Part shown: positions 41,286 through 49,026 of the stretch, piece by piece
Position numbering within the stretch: position 1 is the first letter of the stretch
How the letters are laid out: each line of letters begins with the position of its first letter
Source of the DNA: Candidatus Gastranaerophilales bacterium
Lineage (GTDB): Bacteria; Cyanobacteriota; Vampirovibrionia; Gastranaerophilales; Gastranaerophilaceae
Assembly (NCBI GenBank): GCA_944327225.1
Contig: CALVGZ010000001.1
Coordinates: forward strand, 62,001-126,000
Reading direction: 5' to 3'
DNA length: 64,000 nucleotides
Translations under genes and position numbers: made by a program
Notes under the pieces: model-generated
What the model was told of the DNA's origin: nothing
Seen by the model: the letters and a program-made list of their open reading frames with translations, nothing else
Databases searched by the model: none

Positions 41286-41291
41286 ATTATA
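41286..41291 (-). promoter_or_regulatory. Consensus -10 of FAD oxidoreductase gene (leaderless)
   Basis: On the minus strand a perfect TATAAT occupies exactly -12 to -7 relative to the ATG at 41279. No ribosome site is present and the -35 is weak. Confidence 0.55.
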
Positions 41292-41605
41292 GTTCAAATT
41301 TGTGGTTAATACCATAAAAATATATCTTGCGTAATGACGGTATTTTCACATCAATATTAAATATATTCGATTGGTTTTGATAATGTATATTATGTAACCA
41401 GACAAATTAATTTTCTACATGTATAAGTTATATATTTAATATAAATACTAGGCCTTAAAAGGCAATTTGAAGCTTGTATAAATTAGAAGTATTATTATAT
41501 TTCAAATAAATCTTTTTTTTATAACTGTGCTTTTGTTTGTATGGCGTTATAATGTGCAAAATCATTTTGCTTGATTAAATTATAACGTATACTAAGGAGA
41601 TTATA
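41292..41605. other. AT-rich intergenic region before the response regulator
   Basis: About 310 bp without a supported gene. It contains a short GCCTT-AA-AAGGC hairpin near 41455, TATAAT at 41548-41553 and TATACT at 41588-41593. Either hexamer could serve the response regulator, but no matching -35 was found. AAGGAGA follows just before its ATG. Confidence 0.4.
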
Positions 41606-42298
41606 ATGGAAAATACAATAACAAATACAAAAAATACAGATAAAGTAAGACTTATGTTGGTTGATGACCATAAGCTTTTCAGATGTGGTATCAAATCATT
41701 ATTTGATACTTCTAGCAGTGTTTGTGTCGTTGCAGAAGCATCAAACGGAAAAGAAGGTATATCTAAAATCGTTGCACAAAATCCCGATGTTGTATTATTA
41801 GATTTAGAGCTTGGCGATATAAACGGGCTTGATTTGATAGAAAAAGTTTTAGCACAAAAACCTGATGTTAAATTTATTATATTAACTTCGCATATTAATG
41901 AACACGTGATAAATAAAGCCATGAAAATGGGTATATATGGCTATATTTTGAAAGATATAAATGCGGAGTTTCTCGATATGATTGTAAAATCGGTTTCAAC
42001 AGGTGCTATGTGGATAGATAAAAAAGTTGTGCAAATTTTAAGAGAATTAAATCCAAATGTAATTCCTGCGACTCAAGTAAGTCGTTCCAGCTTTAAATCA
42101 ACGCATGCAAATTTAACAGCTAGAGAATATGAAGTTTTAAAGCTTGTTGTGGATGGAAAATCAAATCAACAAATTGCTGCCGCATTGAATATATCGGAGC
42201 ATACTTCAAAAGCTCACGTGTGTAATATTATCCAAAAGCTTGTTGTAGATGACAGAACACAAGCTGCAGTTAAAGCAATTCGTGAAGGTATTGTCTAA
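41606..42298 (+). CDS. NarL/FixJ-type response regulator
   Basis: 230-aa two-component transcription regulator. The receiver domain (about 13-130) has acidic residues D20-D21, the phosphoacceptor D66 in VVLLDLELGD, and the KD pair in GYILKDIN. The LuxR-type helix-turn-helix (about 167-225) is LTAREYEVLKLVVDGKSNQQ followed by IAAALNISEHTSKAHV. No histidine kinase is nearby, so the signal is unknown. A strong AAGGAGA box precedes the ATG. A 22-bp direct repeat begins at its stop. Confidence 0.95.
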   Translation: MENTITNTKNTDKVRLMLVDDHKLFRCGIKSLFDTSSSVCVVAEASNGKEGISKIVAQNPDVVLLDLELGDINGLDLIEKVLAQKPDVKFIILTSHINEHVINKAMKMGIYGYILKDINAEFLDMIVKSVSTGAMWIDKKVVQILRELNPNVIPATQVSRSSFKSTHANLTAREYEVLKLVVDGKSNQQIAAALNISEHTSKAHVCNIIQKLVVDDRTQAAVKAIREGIV

Positions 42299-42355
42299 TA
42301 TTATCATTATCAATCGAAGCGATATAAATAAGAATATTATAATTATCAATCGAAT
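42298..42355. repeat. Direct repeat pair, 22 bp, 36-bp period
   Basis: Copies at 42298-42319 and 42334-42355 agree at 20 of 22 positions, sharing the core ATTATCAATCGAA. The pair fills most of the gap between the response regulator and the rhodanese gene, just upstream of the latter's ribosome site. Confidence 0.7.
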
Positions 42356-42371
42356 AGAAAGGATTATAAAG

Positions 42372-42764
42372 ATGAAAGAAAATTTAACATTTGATTTTCA
42401 AAAAGCAAAGGAGTTTTTTCTTGAGGAAATTTCTTTTATTGCCAGTATTTATGAATTGAAAAAATTAATTGAAAATGAGATTGAAAGCATCAATATTGTT
42501 GATGTTAGAAAATACGATGATTATATTGACGGACATATACCCTATGCCATTCATATTCCATATGAATCATTGGAAGAACATTTGGTTATGTTAGAAAAAC
42601 ACAAAGTCAACATCGTATATTGCTATGACTATAATTGTAAGCTAGCTCACAAAGCGGCTTATAAAATTGCTGAAAATAGTTATCCTGTAAAGGTTTTAAA
42701 TGGGGGCTTCCATGCATGGAAAAAAATGAATTATGACACCATAAAGACCTCATCTGATGATTAA
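42372..42764 (+). CDS. Rhodanese-domain protein
   Basis: 130-aa single-domain rhodanese with a 30-residue helical extension. VDVRKYDDYIDGHIPYAIHI (about 43-62) and the active-site loop VYCYDYNCKLAHKAA are visible, with Cys84 as the likely persulfide carrier. The loop is one residue longer than the usual CxxxxR form and has Lys for Arg. LNGGFHAW closes the fold. The start at 42372 has AAAGGA 9 nt upstream. It may be cotranscribed with the response regulator. Confidence 0.85.
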   Translation: MKENLTFDFQKAKEFFLEEISFIASIYELKKLIENEIESINIVDVRKYDDYIDGHIPYAIHIPYESLEEHLVMLEKHKVNIVYCYDYNCKLAHKAAYKIAENSYPVKVLNGGFHAWKKMNYDTIKTSSDD

Positions 42765-42874
42765 TATTAAAATATACTATCCTGTTGGGCTATAATTCCT
42801 TATAGTTATAAATAGTATAAAAGTAGTATTTCTATATTTGTAGAATATTGTATAATGTAGAACATAATAAAAAA

Positions 42875-42892
42875 AAGCCCATATTTGGGCTT
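42875..42892 (-). terminator. Intrinsic terminator on the minus strand downstream of rex
   Basis: AAGCCCA pairs with TGGGCTT around a 4-nt loop. Read on the minus strand it is followed by a long T-run, the classic terminator form, about 160 bp after the rex stop. Confidence 0.65.
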
Positions 42893-42925
42893 CAAGATTT
42901 ACTAACGATACAAGACTCATTATAT

Positions 42926-42962
42926 AACCGGCTTTGAAATTATATCAAATTCGGTTTTTTTT
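42926..42962 (+). terminator. Plus-strand terminator-like hairpin
   Basis: AACCG (42926-42930) pairs with CGGTT (42952-42956), with an inner TTTGA/TCAAA stem and a GC/TT internal loop, followed by T-run 42955-42962. It would end the rhodanese transcript or the candidate small RNA. Confidence 0.55.
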
Positions 42963-43050
42963 ATCCCCATTTAAGGTGCATTATCTATGATATAGGAAAA
43001 ATTTTTTTTTGCAACAAATAATTTTTAAAAATTAATTTTTCTTAATGCAA

Positions 43051-43674
43051 TTATGAAATATTTTCAATTGCACAAAACTGCAGAAAACTTCCTATTAAAT
43101 TTTCGTGCCATACATGCACATTTTCAGGTACACAAAGAATGGTTGGTGCAAAATTCCAAATATATTTTATTCCCGATTTTACTAAGAAATCTGCTACTTC
43201 TTGTGCTACTTTATTTGGAGTTGTTAATATTGCAATGTTAATTCCGGTTTTATCTATATGGCTTTTAATTGAATTCAAATTGTATACGTATTTGTCACCG
43301 ATTTTGTTTCCAATTTTTGATTTATCAATGTCAAATAATGCACATATTTCCAGTCCGTAATCGTTAAATTTTGAATATTTGGATAACGCTGTCCCTAAAT
43401 TGCCTGCACCGATAACATAAGCTTTTTTTATTACTTTATAGTCCAATACATCTTCAATTATTTTTTTTAAATCAAAAACTTCATATCCTACTTTGCATTT
43501 TCCTTTACAATTAATGCTTTTAATGTCTTTTCTTACTTGGGTTTCATCTATTTCAAGAAGTTTTGATATTTGAGATGAGGTAATGTTTTTGATATTTTTT
43601 TTAAAGTAGTCTCTTAAAATAGTGTGATATTGTGTTAATCTGACTATAGCTCTTTGGGATAAATTATTTTTCAT
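43051..43674 (-). CDS. rex: Redox-sensing transcriptional repressor Rex
   Basis: 207-aa NADH-responsive repressor. The N-terminal winged helix (about 8-75) contains ITSSQISKLLEIDETQVRKD. The NAD-binding Rossmann domain starts with AYVIGAGNLGTAL (about 85-97). It lies 55 nt downstream of adhE on the same strand, fitting NADH/NAD control of fermentation. No strong ribosome site (GAGAAAG only). A 14-bp hairpin lies between adhE and rex. Confidence 0.94.
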   Translation of the reverse strand: MKNNLSQRAIVRLTQYHTILRDYFKKNIKNITSSQISKLLEIDETQVRKDIKSINCKGKCKVGYEVFDLKKIIEDVLDYKVIKKAYVIGAGNLGTALSKYSKFNDYGLEICALFDIDKSKIGNKIGDKYVYNLNSIKSHIDKTGINIAILTTPNKVAQEVADFLVKSGIKYIWNFAPTILCVPENVHVWHENLIGSFLQFCAIENIS

Positions 43675-43688
43675 AAACTTTCTCTATA

Positions 43689-43721
43689 TTAATAATCGGG
43701 GCTAAAAGCCCCGATTATTAA
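43689..43721 (-). terminator. Strong hairpin between adhE and rex
   Basis: A 14-bp perfect stem (43689-43702 with 43708-43721), CGGGGC core, 5-nt loop. There is no U-tract after it on the minus strand, so partial termination or 3'-end protection of adhE mRNA is plausible. Confidence 0.55.
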
Positions 43722-43729
43722 AACTATAA

Positions 43730-46354
43730 TTAAACTACACCGTTGAATGCGTCAATATACAGTTGTTTCATGTCTTCCATTATAGGATAAACAGGGTTTG
43801 CTCCTGTACATTGGTCGTCAAATGCTAATTCAACCATTTCATCTAATTTAGCGTAGAAGTCTTCTTCTGAAACACCAAAGTCTTTGATAGATCTTGGTAG
43901 TTCTATATCAGCCATCAAATCGTCAATCGCTTTTAGAAGAAGTTGTGTTTTTTCTTCATTGGTATTTCCGCCTAATTTTAATTCGTCCGCAATCTGGGCA
44001 TATCTTTCTACAGCACATGGATATTTGTATTGCGGGAAGGTTGCTTGTTTCTTAGGGCAATCTGTAGCATTATATTTAATTACTTGTCTAATTAATAATG
44101 CATTAGCAACACCATGAGGAATATGGAACATTGCACCTAATTTATGTGCCATCGAGTGGCACAATCCTAAGAATGAATTAGCAAATGCCATAGCTGCAAT
44201 TGTAGCTGCATAGTGCATTTTTTCCCTTGCTATAGGATCATTTGCACCTTCGTGATATGAACGGCTTAAGTATTTAAATACCAATTTAACTGCTTCAAGA
44301 GCATTTGAATTTGTAAAATTGGTTGCCATACAAGAAACATAAGCTTCAACAGCATGAACAAGTGCATCTATACCTGATGCAGATGTCAGTCCTTTTGGCA
44401 TACCATCTACAAAGTTAGGATCAACTATTGCCATTGATGGTGTAAGAGCATAGTCTGCTATAGCATATTTTACTCCTGATTTATCGTCTGTAATAATTGA
44501 AAATGGGGTAACTTCAGAACCTGTACCCGAAGTAGTTGGAATTGCTACCATTAATGCCTTTTTACCGAGTTCCGGAAGTTGACAAATTCTCTTTCTGATA
44601 TCCATAAATCTCATAGCGATATCTTCAAATACAGTATCAGGTTGTTCATATTTTAACCACAATATTTTAGCTGCATCCATTGGAGAACCGCCACCTAATG
44701 CAATAATTACATCGGGTTCAAATGGTTTCATTATTGCATAAGCTTCTTCAATTGTTGATAATGTCGGGTCAGGTTTTACATCAAAGAATATTTCATGATC
44801 AATTCCGATTTCATCCAGAACCTTAGTAATTTTTTCGGCTGCACCCGAATTGAACAAGAATCTGTCGGTTACAATGAATGCTTTTTTTCTGCCTTGTAAT
44901 TCACGTAAAGCCAAATCTGTTGCACCACGTTTGAAGTAAACTTTTTGAGGAACCTTAAACCAAAGCATATTTTCTCTCCTTTCAGCAACTCGTTTGTAGT
45001 TTAAGAGGTTTTCAACTCCAACATTTCCGGAAACAGAGTTTTTACCCCAAGAACCGCATCCAAGAGTTAATGACGGTTCCATACGGAAGTTATATAAATC
45101 ACCAATACCGCCTTGGCTTGATGGTTGATTAATAAGAACTCTGCAAGAAGGCATTTTTTGTGCATAGGCATTAATTCTGTCAGATTTTCTGTCGTCAGTA
45201 TATAAAACAGATGTATGACCTGCTCCGCCTTTAGAAACTAGTGTATAAGCCATTTCTGTAGCATGTTCAAAGCTATCTGCTTTATACATAGCCAAGATTG
45301 GTGATAATTTTTCTCTTGAAAAAGGATCATCCCAGTTTACTTCGGGTCTTTGTGCTAACAATATTTTTGCATTTTCGGGAATATCAAAACCTGCCAATTG
45401 AGCAATTGTGTGTGCACTTTGTCCAACTATTTTAGGATGTGCAGTTCCTCTTGCGGGGTCAATAAACCCAAAATCTATAAGCTTTTGCATTTCTTTGTCG
45501 TTTAAAATATATGCACCTCTGTAGGCAAATTCGTTTTTAACTTCTTCATAAATGCTATCAATTACTATAACTGATTGTTCAGAAGCACATATCATGCCAT
45601 TATCAAAGGTTTTGGACATTAATATTGATGAAACCGCCATTTTTATATCAGCTGTCTCATCAATGACAGCAGAAGTATTTCCAGGGCCAACACCAAGTGC
45701 GGGGTTTCCTGATGAATATGCAGCAGTAACCATTCCAGGTCCGCCTGTTGCCAATATGCAAGAAATTTTCTTGTGCTTCATTAATTGTCCCGAAAGTTCA
45801 ATAGAAGGAACATCAATCCATCCGATAATATCTTTTGGGGCACCGGCTTTAACGGCAGCATCTAAAACGATTTTTGCAGCTTCAATCGTGCATTTTTTAG
45901 CTCTTGGATGCGGTGAAAAAATTATACCATTTCTTGTTTTAAGCGAAATTAATGATTTAAATATTGCAGTAGAAGTTGGGTTGGTAGTTGGAACAACGCC
46001 AGCCAAAACTCCTAATGGTTCTGCTACAATTTTAATTCCATTTGGTTTATCTTCTTCTATAACACCGCAAGTTTTAGTATTTTTATGCTTGTTATAAATG
46101 TATTCTGATGCGTAGTGATTTTTGATTATTTTATCTTCTACAACTCCCATTCCTGTTTCTTCGTGTGCCATCTTTGCAAGTGGTATACGAGCTTTGTCTG
46201 CTGCAGTTGCGGCCGCTTTAAAGATTTTATCTACTTGTTCTTGTGAAAAAGTAGCATATTCTTTTTGTGCAGCAACAACTCTGTCAATAAGAGCTTCGAG
46301 TTGTTCAGCAGTTTCAACTGTTTCGCCCATTTTGATTTCCTCAGTTGTTGTCAT
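43730..46354 (-). CDS. adhE: Bifunctional aldehyde-alcohol dehydrogenase AdhE
   Basis: 874-aa fermentation enzyme reducing acetyl-CoA to ethanol while oxidising two NADH. The N-terminal CoA-acylating aldehyde dehydrogenase (about 15-440) has the catalytic Cys in FDNGMICASEQSVIV. The C-terminal Fe-dependent alcohol dehydrogenase (about 460-874) has GGGSPMDAAKILWL, PTTSGTGSEVTPFSII and the metal region CHSMAHKLGAMFHIPHG. Full length. AAGGAGA precedes the ATG, and a TTGACA promoter with an adjoining palindrome lies upstream. Confidence 0.98.
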   Translation of the reverse strand: MTTTEEIKMGETVETAEQLEALIDRVVAAQKEYATFSQEQVDKIFKAAATAADKARIPLAKMAHEETGMGVVEDKIIKNHYASEYIYNKHKNTKTCGVIEEDKPNGIKIVAEPLGVLAGVVPTTNPTSTAIFKSLISLKTRNGIIFSPHPRAKKCTIEAAKIVLDAAVKAGAPKDIIGWIDVPSIELSGQLMKHKKISCILATGGPGMVTAAYSSGNPALGVGPGNTSAVIDETADIKMAVSSILMSKTFDNGMICASEQSVIVIDSIYEEVKNEFAYRGAYILNDKEMQKLIDFGFIDPARGTAHPKIVGQSAHTIAQLAGFDIPENAKILLAQRPEVNWDDPFSREKLSPILAMYKADSFEHATEMAYTLVSKGGAGHTSVLYTDDRKSDRINAYAQKMPSCRVLINQPSSQGGIGDLYNFRMEPSLTLGCGSWGKNSVSGNVGVENLLNYKRVAERRENMLWFKVPQKVYFKRGATDLALRELQGRKKAFIVTDRFLFNSGAAEKITKVLDEIGIDHEIFFDVKPDPTLSTIEEAYAIMKPFEPDVIIALGGGSPMDAAKILWLKYEQPDTVFEDIAMRFMDIRKRICQLPELGKKALMVAIPTTSGTGSEVTPFSIITDDKSGVKYAIADYALTPSMAIVDPNFVDGMPKGLTSASGIDALVHAVEAYVSCMATNFTNSNALEAVKLVFKYLSRSYHEGANDPIAREKMHYAATIAAMAFANSFLGLCHSMAHKLGAMFHIPHGVANALLIRQVIKYNATDCPKKQATFPQYKYPCAVERYAQIADELKLGGNTNEEKTQLLLKAIDDLMADIELPRSIKDFGVSEEDFYAKLDEMVELAFDDQCTGANPVYPIMEDMKQLYIDAFNGVV

Positions 46355-46391
46355 ATATGTTCTCCTTTTCGTGAAAAAAATCTCTATTTAA

Positions 46392-46419
46392 ATGTTACTA
46401 CATAATTATTAAATGTCAA
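46392..46419 (-). promoter_or_regulatory. adhE promoter
   Basis: On the minus strand a perfect TTGACA (46414-46419), a 16-bp spacer and TAACAT (46392-46397) lie about 40 bp before the adhE ATG. The leader carries the AAGGAGA ribosome site. Confidence 0.6.
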
Positions 46420-46420
46420 G

Positions 46421-46446
46421 ATTACACTTTATGATTTTAGTGTAAT
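46421..46446. promoter_or_regulatory. Palindromic operator candidate upstream of adhE
   Basis: ATTACACT (46421-46428) and AGTGTAAT (46439-46446) form perfect 8-bp arms around 10 bp. It sits one base upstream of the adhE -35, an activator-like position. It does not match the known Rex consensus (TTGTGA-N6-TCACAA), whose half-sites face the other way. Confidence 0.55.
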
Positions 46447-46494
46447 TTAGTTGTAAAAAATAATTTATATGTTAATATGAGTTTGGAGAAATTT

Positions 46495-46770
46495 ATGCTA
46501 ATTTTAAATTGTAATTCCAGAAATAAAAATTCTAATTTATTTAATTCATCAGTTAGAACAGCACTTTTTGGCGGAGTGCTTGGAGCAGGTCTTCAGAGTG
46601 CATGTTTACTAAAAAATTATGCTCAATATAAGGATACTTTCAAATTATCTTTTAAAGAAGGAGCGGCTATTGTTGCAAAAAATGCTGGGTATTGTGCTAT
46701 TGTTAGCGGATTATTAACTTTTGGTGTTAATTTTATTTTATCAATGTGCAAAAAGAAAAATGAAATATAA
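46495..46770 (+). CDS. Small two-segment membrane protein
   Basis: About 91 aa. Two hydrophobic stretches (about 22-39 and 66-85) flank a Lys-rich helical loop (YAQYKDTFKLSFKEGAAIVA). The second ends in a basic tail (CKKKNEI). I use the ATG at 46495, which has GGAGA 6 nt upstream; an in-frame ATG at 46477 has none. It overlaps the Toprim gene by 11 nt, so the two are probably made together. The family is not recognised. Confidence 0.55.
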   Translation: MLILNCNSRNKNSNLFNSSVRTALFGGVLGAGLQSACLLKNYAQYKDTFKLSFKEGAAIVAKNAGYCAIVSGLLTFGVNFILSMCKKKNEI

Positions 46771-47746
46771 AAAAATTCCCAATGATTATTTTCCTACTAT
46801 ATTAGATAGAATTTCGCGATTTGAGCCTGCTTATATTAGATATGGACGTGTTGTTGATGATATAATTAACAAATTTTGTCTTGAAAATAAAAAAAATTTT
46901 TTTAATATTGAAGATAAAATTGCTATTTCTCAAGATATTTTAAATGATTCATTAAAAAATAACTCATATAATGATTATTTAAATAATATCCTGTTCGAGT
47001 TAGAAAATAAATATTTTCTTTTTAATAAATTATCTTATCAATACCTATCGGCTCGATTTAATATTCAGCAAATGTTGTGCGAAGTAAATATTTCTAACAA
47101 CTTGCCTCTAAATGTTATTTGGTTAAAAAATGTTTGCAATTCAAATATTGACCCTGCCATACTTCGATATGAAAATTCTTTATTATTTCCGATTGAAAAA
47201 ATTATTTTATGCGAAGGACAGACAGAAGAACTTTTGCTTGAAAATTTATGTAAAATATTTGGTTTAGACTTTAAAAAATCAGGTATTAAAGTAATTGCTG
47301 CAGGGGGTAAAAATCAAGTTGCACGCAAATATTATCAAATGATTGAATATACAAAACTTCCTTTCTTTATTTTACTCGATAGAGATGCCTATAAAACAGA
47401 GGAATTGATTGCAACTAAATTGAGAAAAATTGACAGACTATATTTGCTGAAATCGGGCGAATTTGAGGATTTATTCCCCAAAATAGTTTTATTTAATGCT
47501 CTAAATTCTTTTCATAGTAATGAGTTTCAATGTTGCATTGATGATTTTTGTGATAATTTATCAATGGTTAAAAATCTTGAAAATATATATAAAAAATACG
47601 GGTATGGAGATTTTAAAAAAGCAGAATTTGCTGGACTTATGGCTGACCATATTAAAACATTAAATTCTGATATATTTCAATCTTCAGAAATAATTAATAT
47701 TGTTGAAAATATTAAAGAAGGTTTAAATTCCTTTACAACAATATAA
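46760..47746 (+). CDS. Standalone OLD-like Toprim-domain protein
   Basis: 328 aa. Residues 1-140 are helical and unassigned. Residues about 145-240 form a Toprim fold: E152 in IILCEGQTEELLL and the acidic pair D207/D209 in FILLDRDAYKTEE. This is the arrangement seen in OLD-family nucleases and related proteins. The usual N-terminal ABC ATPase is absent. The start at 46760 overlaps the small membrane-protein gene, and no ribosome site is evident, suggesting coupling. Nuclease activity is inference. Confidence 0.7.
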   Translation: MKYKKIPNDYFPTILDRISRFEPAYIRYGRVVDDIINKFCLENKKNFFNIEDKIAISQDILNDSLKNNSYNDYLNNILFELENKYFLFNKLSYQYLSARFNIQQMLCEVNISNNLPLNVIWLKNVCNSNIDPAILRYENSLLFPIEKIILCEGQTEELLLENLCKIFGLDFKKSGIKVIAAGGKNQVARKYYQMIEYTKLPFFILLDRDAYKTEELIATKLRKIDRLYLLKSGEFEDLFPKIVLFNALNSFHSNEFQCCIDDFCDNLSMVKNLENIYKKYGYGDFKKAEFAGLMADHIKTLNSDIFQSSEIINIVENIKEGLNSFTTI

Positions 47747-47754
47747 AAACTAAT

Positions 47755-47760
47755 TAAAAT
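47755..47760 (+). promoter_or_regulatory. Candidate -10 of SDR gene (leaderless geometry)
   Basis: TAAAAT occupies -12 to -7 relative to the ATG at 47767 with no ribosome site; it lies in the 20 bp after the Toprim gene. Confidence 0.45.
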
Positions 47761-47766
47761 TATTGT

Positions 47767-48645
47767 ATGAATAGAATTTTAATAAGCGGAGTTGCAGGTT
47801 TTCTTGGTGTTAATTTAGCATTAAAGCTGCTAGAAAACGAAAATAACTTAGTATTTGGTATAGATAATTTTTCAAATTCTTCAATATCAAATATTTACAG
47901 AATTTTAAAATGCGACAGATTTAATTTTCTACAACAAGATATAAAAGATAGAATTTCTGTTAATGTCGATCAGATTTTTCATTTTGTCGGTTGTGGTGAT
48001 TTGAAAGAATATTATAATGATAAATTTTTATATTGTATACAATATATTGAAAATATTAAATTAATTCTTGAATATTCAAGGCTTTCTGGTGCAAAAATAC
48101 TTTTTGTAACTGGTTATATCGAAAATAGTGCCGAGGATGATTTAAAATTATATTTTGAACTTCTTCAATTTGTTAATGAATTGATTCTTGAATATTCTTC
48201 AAAATATAAAATTAATGCCAAAATAGCAAGAATTGATAAAGTATATGGTCCAAATGTTGTCAAATCGGATTGCAGATTTATTCCAAGTACCATAATAAAA
48301 GCGTTTAATAATGATAATATTATCTTAAAATCTGATAAAAGTTATTATTACACATATTGCGAGGATGTTGTTTGCGGTTTTGTCAAGCTTATGAATAGTT
48401 ACCTTGACGATAAAATTATTGATGTTGTTTTTCCTAATTTGTCTTTTGATTCCGATATTGCAAAACTTATCATAAATTTTACCAAATCTAAATCAAAAAT
48501 AATTATTGAAAATAATATTCAACAAAACCCTTGCTATGTCCCTGATACACATATTTTAAATGATATTGATTTTAGATGTAAAACTCCCATATTAGAGGGA
48601 ATATCAAAAACTATCGATTATATAAAGCTTATGTTCTTTACATAA
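47767..48645 (+). CDS. Extended-SDR epimerase/dehydratase-like protein lacking catalytic Lys
   Basis: 292 aa, related to NAD-dependent nucleotide-sugar epimerases/UDP-glucuronate decarboxylases. The NAD-binding motif GVAGFLG (8-14) and IDNFSNSS are intact, and ARIDKVYGPNVV (about 154-165) aligns with the family's R-N-YGP block. The active-site YxxxK reads Y129-F-E-L-L133, so the Lys is replaced by Leu. It may bind a nucleotide sugar without turning it over, or use another chemistry. Confidence 0.75.
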   Translation: MNRILISGVAGFLGVNLALKLLENENNLVFGIDNFSNSSISNIYRILKCDRFNFLQQDIKDRISVNVDQIFHFVGCGDLKEYYNDKFLYCIQYIENIKLILEYSRLSGAKILFVTGYIENSAEDDLKLYFELLQFVNELILEYSSKYKINAKIARIDKVYGPNVVKSDCRFIPSTIIKAFNNDNIILKSDKSYYYTYCEDVVCGFVKLMNSYLDDKIIDVVFPNLSFDSDIAKLIINFTKSKSKIIIENNIQQNPCYVPDTHILNDIDFRCKTPILEGISKTIDYIKLMFFT

Positions 48646-48651
48646 AAAAAG

Positions 48652-48668
48652 CTCCCTTAACAAGGGAG
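48652..48668. terminator. Hairpin after the SDR gene
   Basis: CTCCCTT pairs with AAGGGAG around AAC. On the plus strand it follows the SDR stop but has only a weak T-run. On the minus strand it is followed by a run of seven T and is the stronger terminator. Confidence 0.55.
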
Positions 48669-48961
48669 ATTTCTACTTGGTACATAGAAAGGAAGGAAAG
48701 GTTAGGAAAAATGTAGGTGTGTGTAAATATGATTATCGAGCATAACAGATCTAACAATATATAAAAGATATATAATATTTATATACCATTTTTAATAGAA
48801 ATCTAACTTTGTTTCAAAATTTATTTACCAATTTTACAATTCTTAATGTTAAAATTAACACTTATTATTTATGTATTATTTTTTTTATTTATATATCTAT
48901 ATATTAGAAATGGTAATTTTTACACTATAAAATTAGTCTGAAATTATTGTTATATCAGCAC

Positions 48962-48990
48962 TTGAGACCTTTTTTCTTTTGTGCTAAAAT
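48962..48990 (+). promoter_or_regulatory. Strong sigma-70-type promoter for the glycosidase gene
   Basis: TTGAGA (48962-48967), a 17-bp spacer and TAAAAT (48985-48990) with a TGC extended -10. Transcription would start near 48997, giving a leader of about 30 nt. Confidence 0.6.
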
Positions 48991-49026
48991 ATTAGTAGAG
49001 CATACTATATACAGGCATTAAACAAT

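Larger units (their letters stand above)
42863..42962 (+). ncRNA. Candidate small RNA of about 100 nt
   Basis: TATAAT at 42851-42856 would start RNA near 42863. The transcript would contain a 7-bp hairpin (42875-42892) and end at a terminator-like stem with eight T (42926-42962). There is no open frame of note. No -35 is recognised, so this is a hypothesis. Confidence 0.3.
48646..49026. other. AT-rich intergenic region with hairpin and promoter
   Basis: 381 bp without a supported gene. It starts with a 7-bp hairpin (48652-48668) and a purine-rich stretch at 48686-48712 ending in an ATG-TAG start-stop pair. It continues with very AT-rich sequence and ends with a good promoter for the next gene. 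I see no conserved RNA family. Confidence 0.5.

Noticed and set aside
45552-46097. Plus-strand frame of 181 codons inside adhE
   Set aside because: Antisense to the conserved aldehyde dehydrogenase domain; composition reflects the complement of adhE codons.
46421-46446. Rex operator upstream of adhE
   Set aside because: The palindrome half-sites are ATTACACT/AGTGTAAT; known Rex sites need TTGTGA facing TCACAA, so I list it only as an unassigned operator.
47767-48645. Broken SDR pseudogene
   Set aside because: The frame is complete with intact NAD motif and no frameshift; only the catalytic Lys is lost, so a functional binding role fits better.
48711-48716. Minimal ORF (ATG-TAG) with strong purine-rich upstream
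   Set aside because: A start-stop pair alone is not evidence of a gene; it is mentioned only within the intergenic entry.
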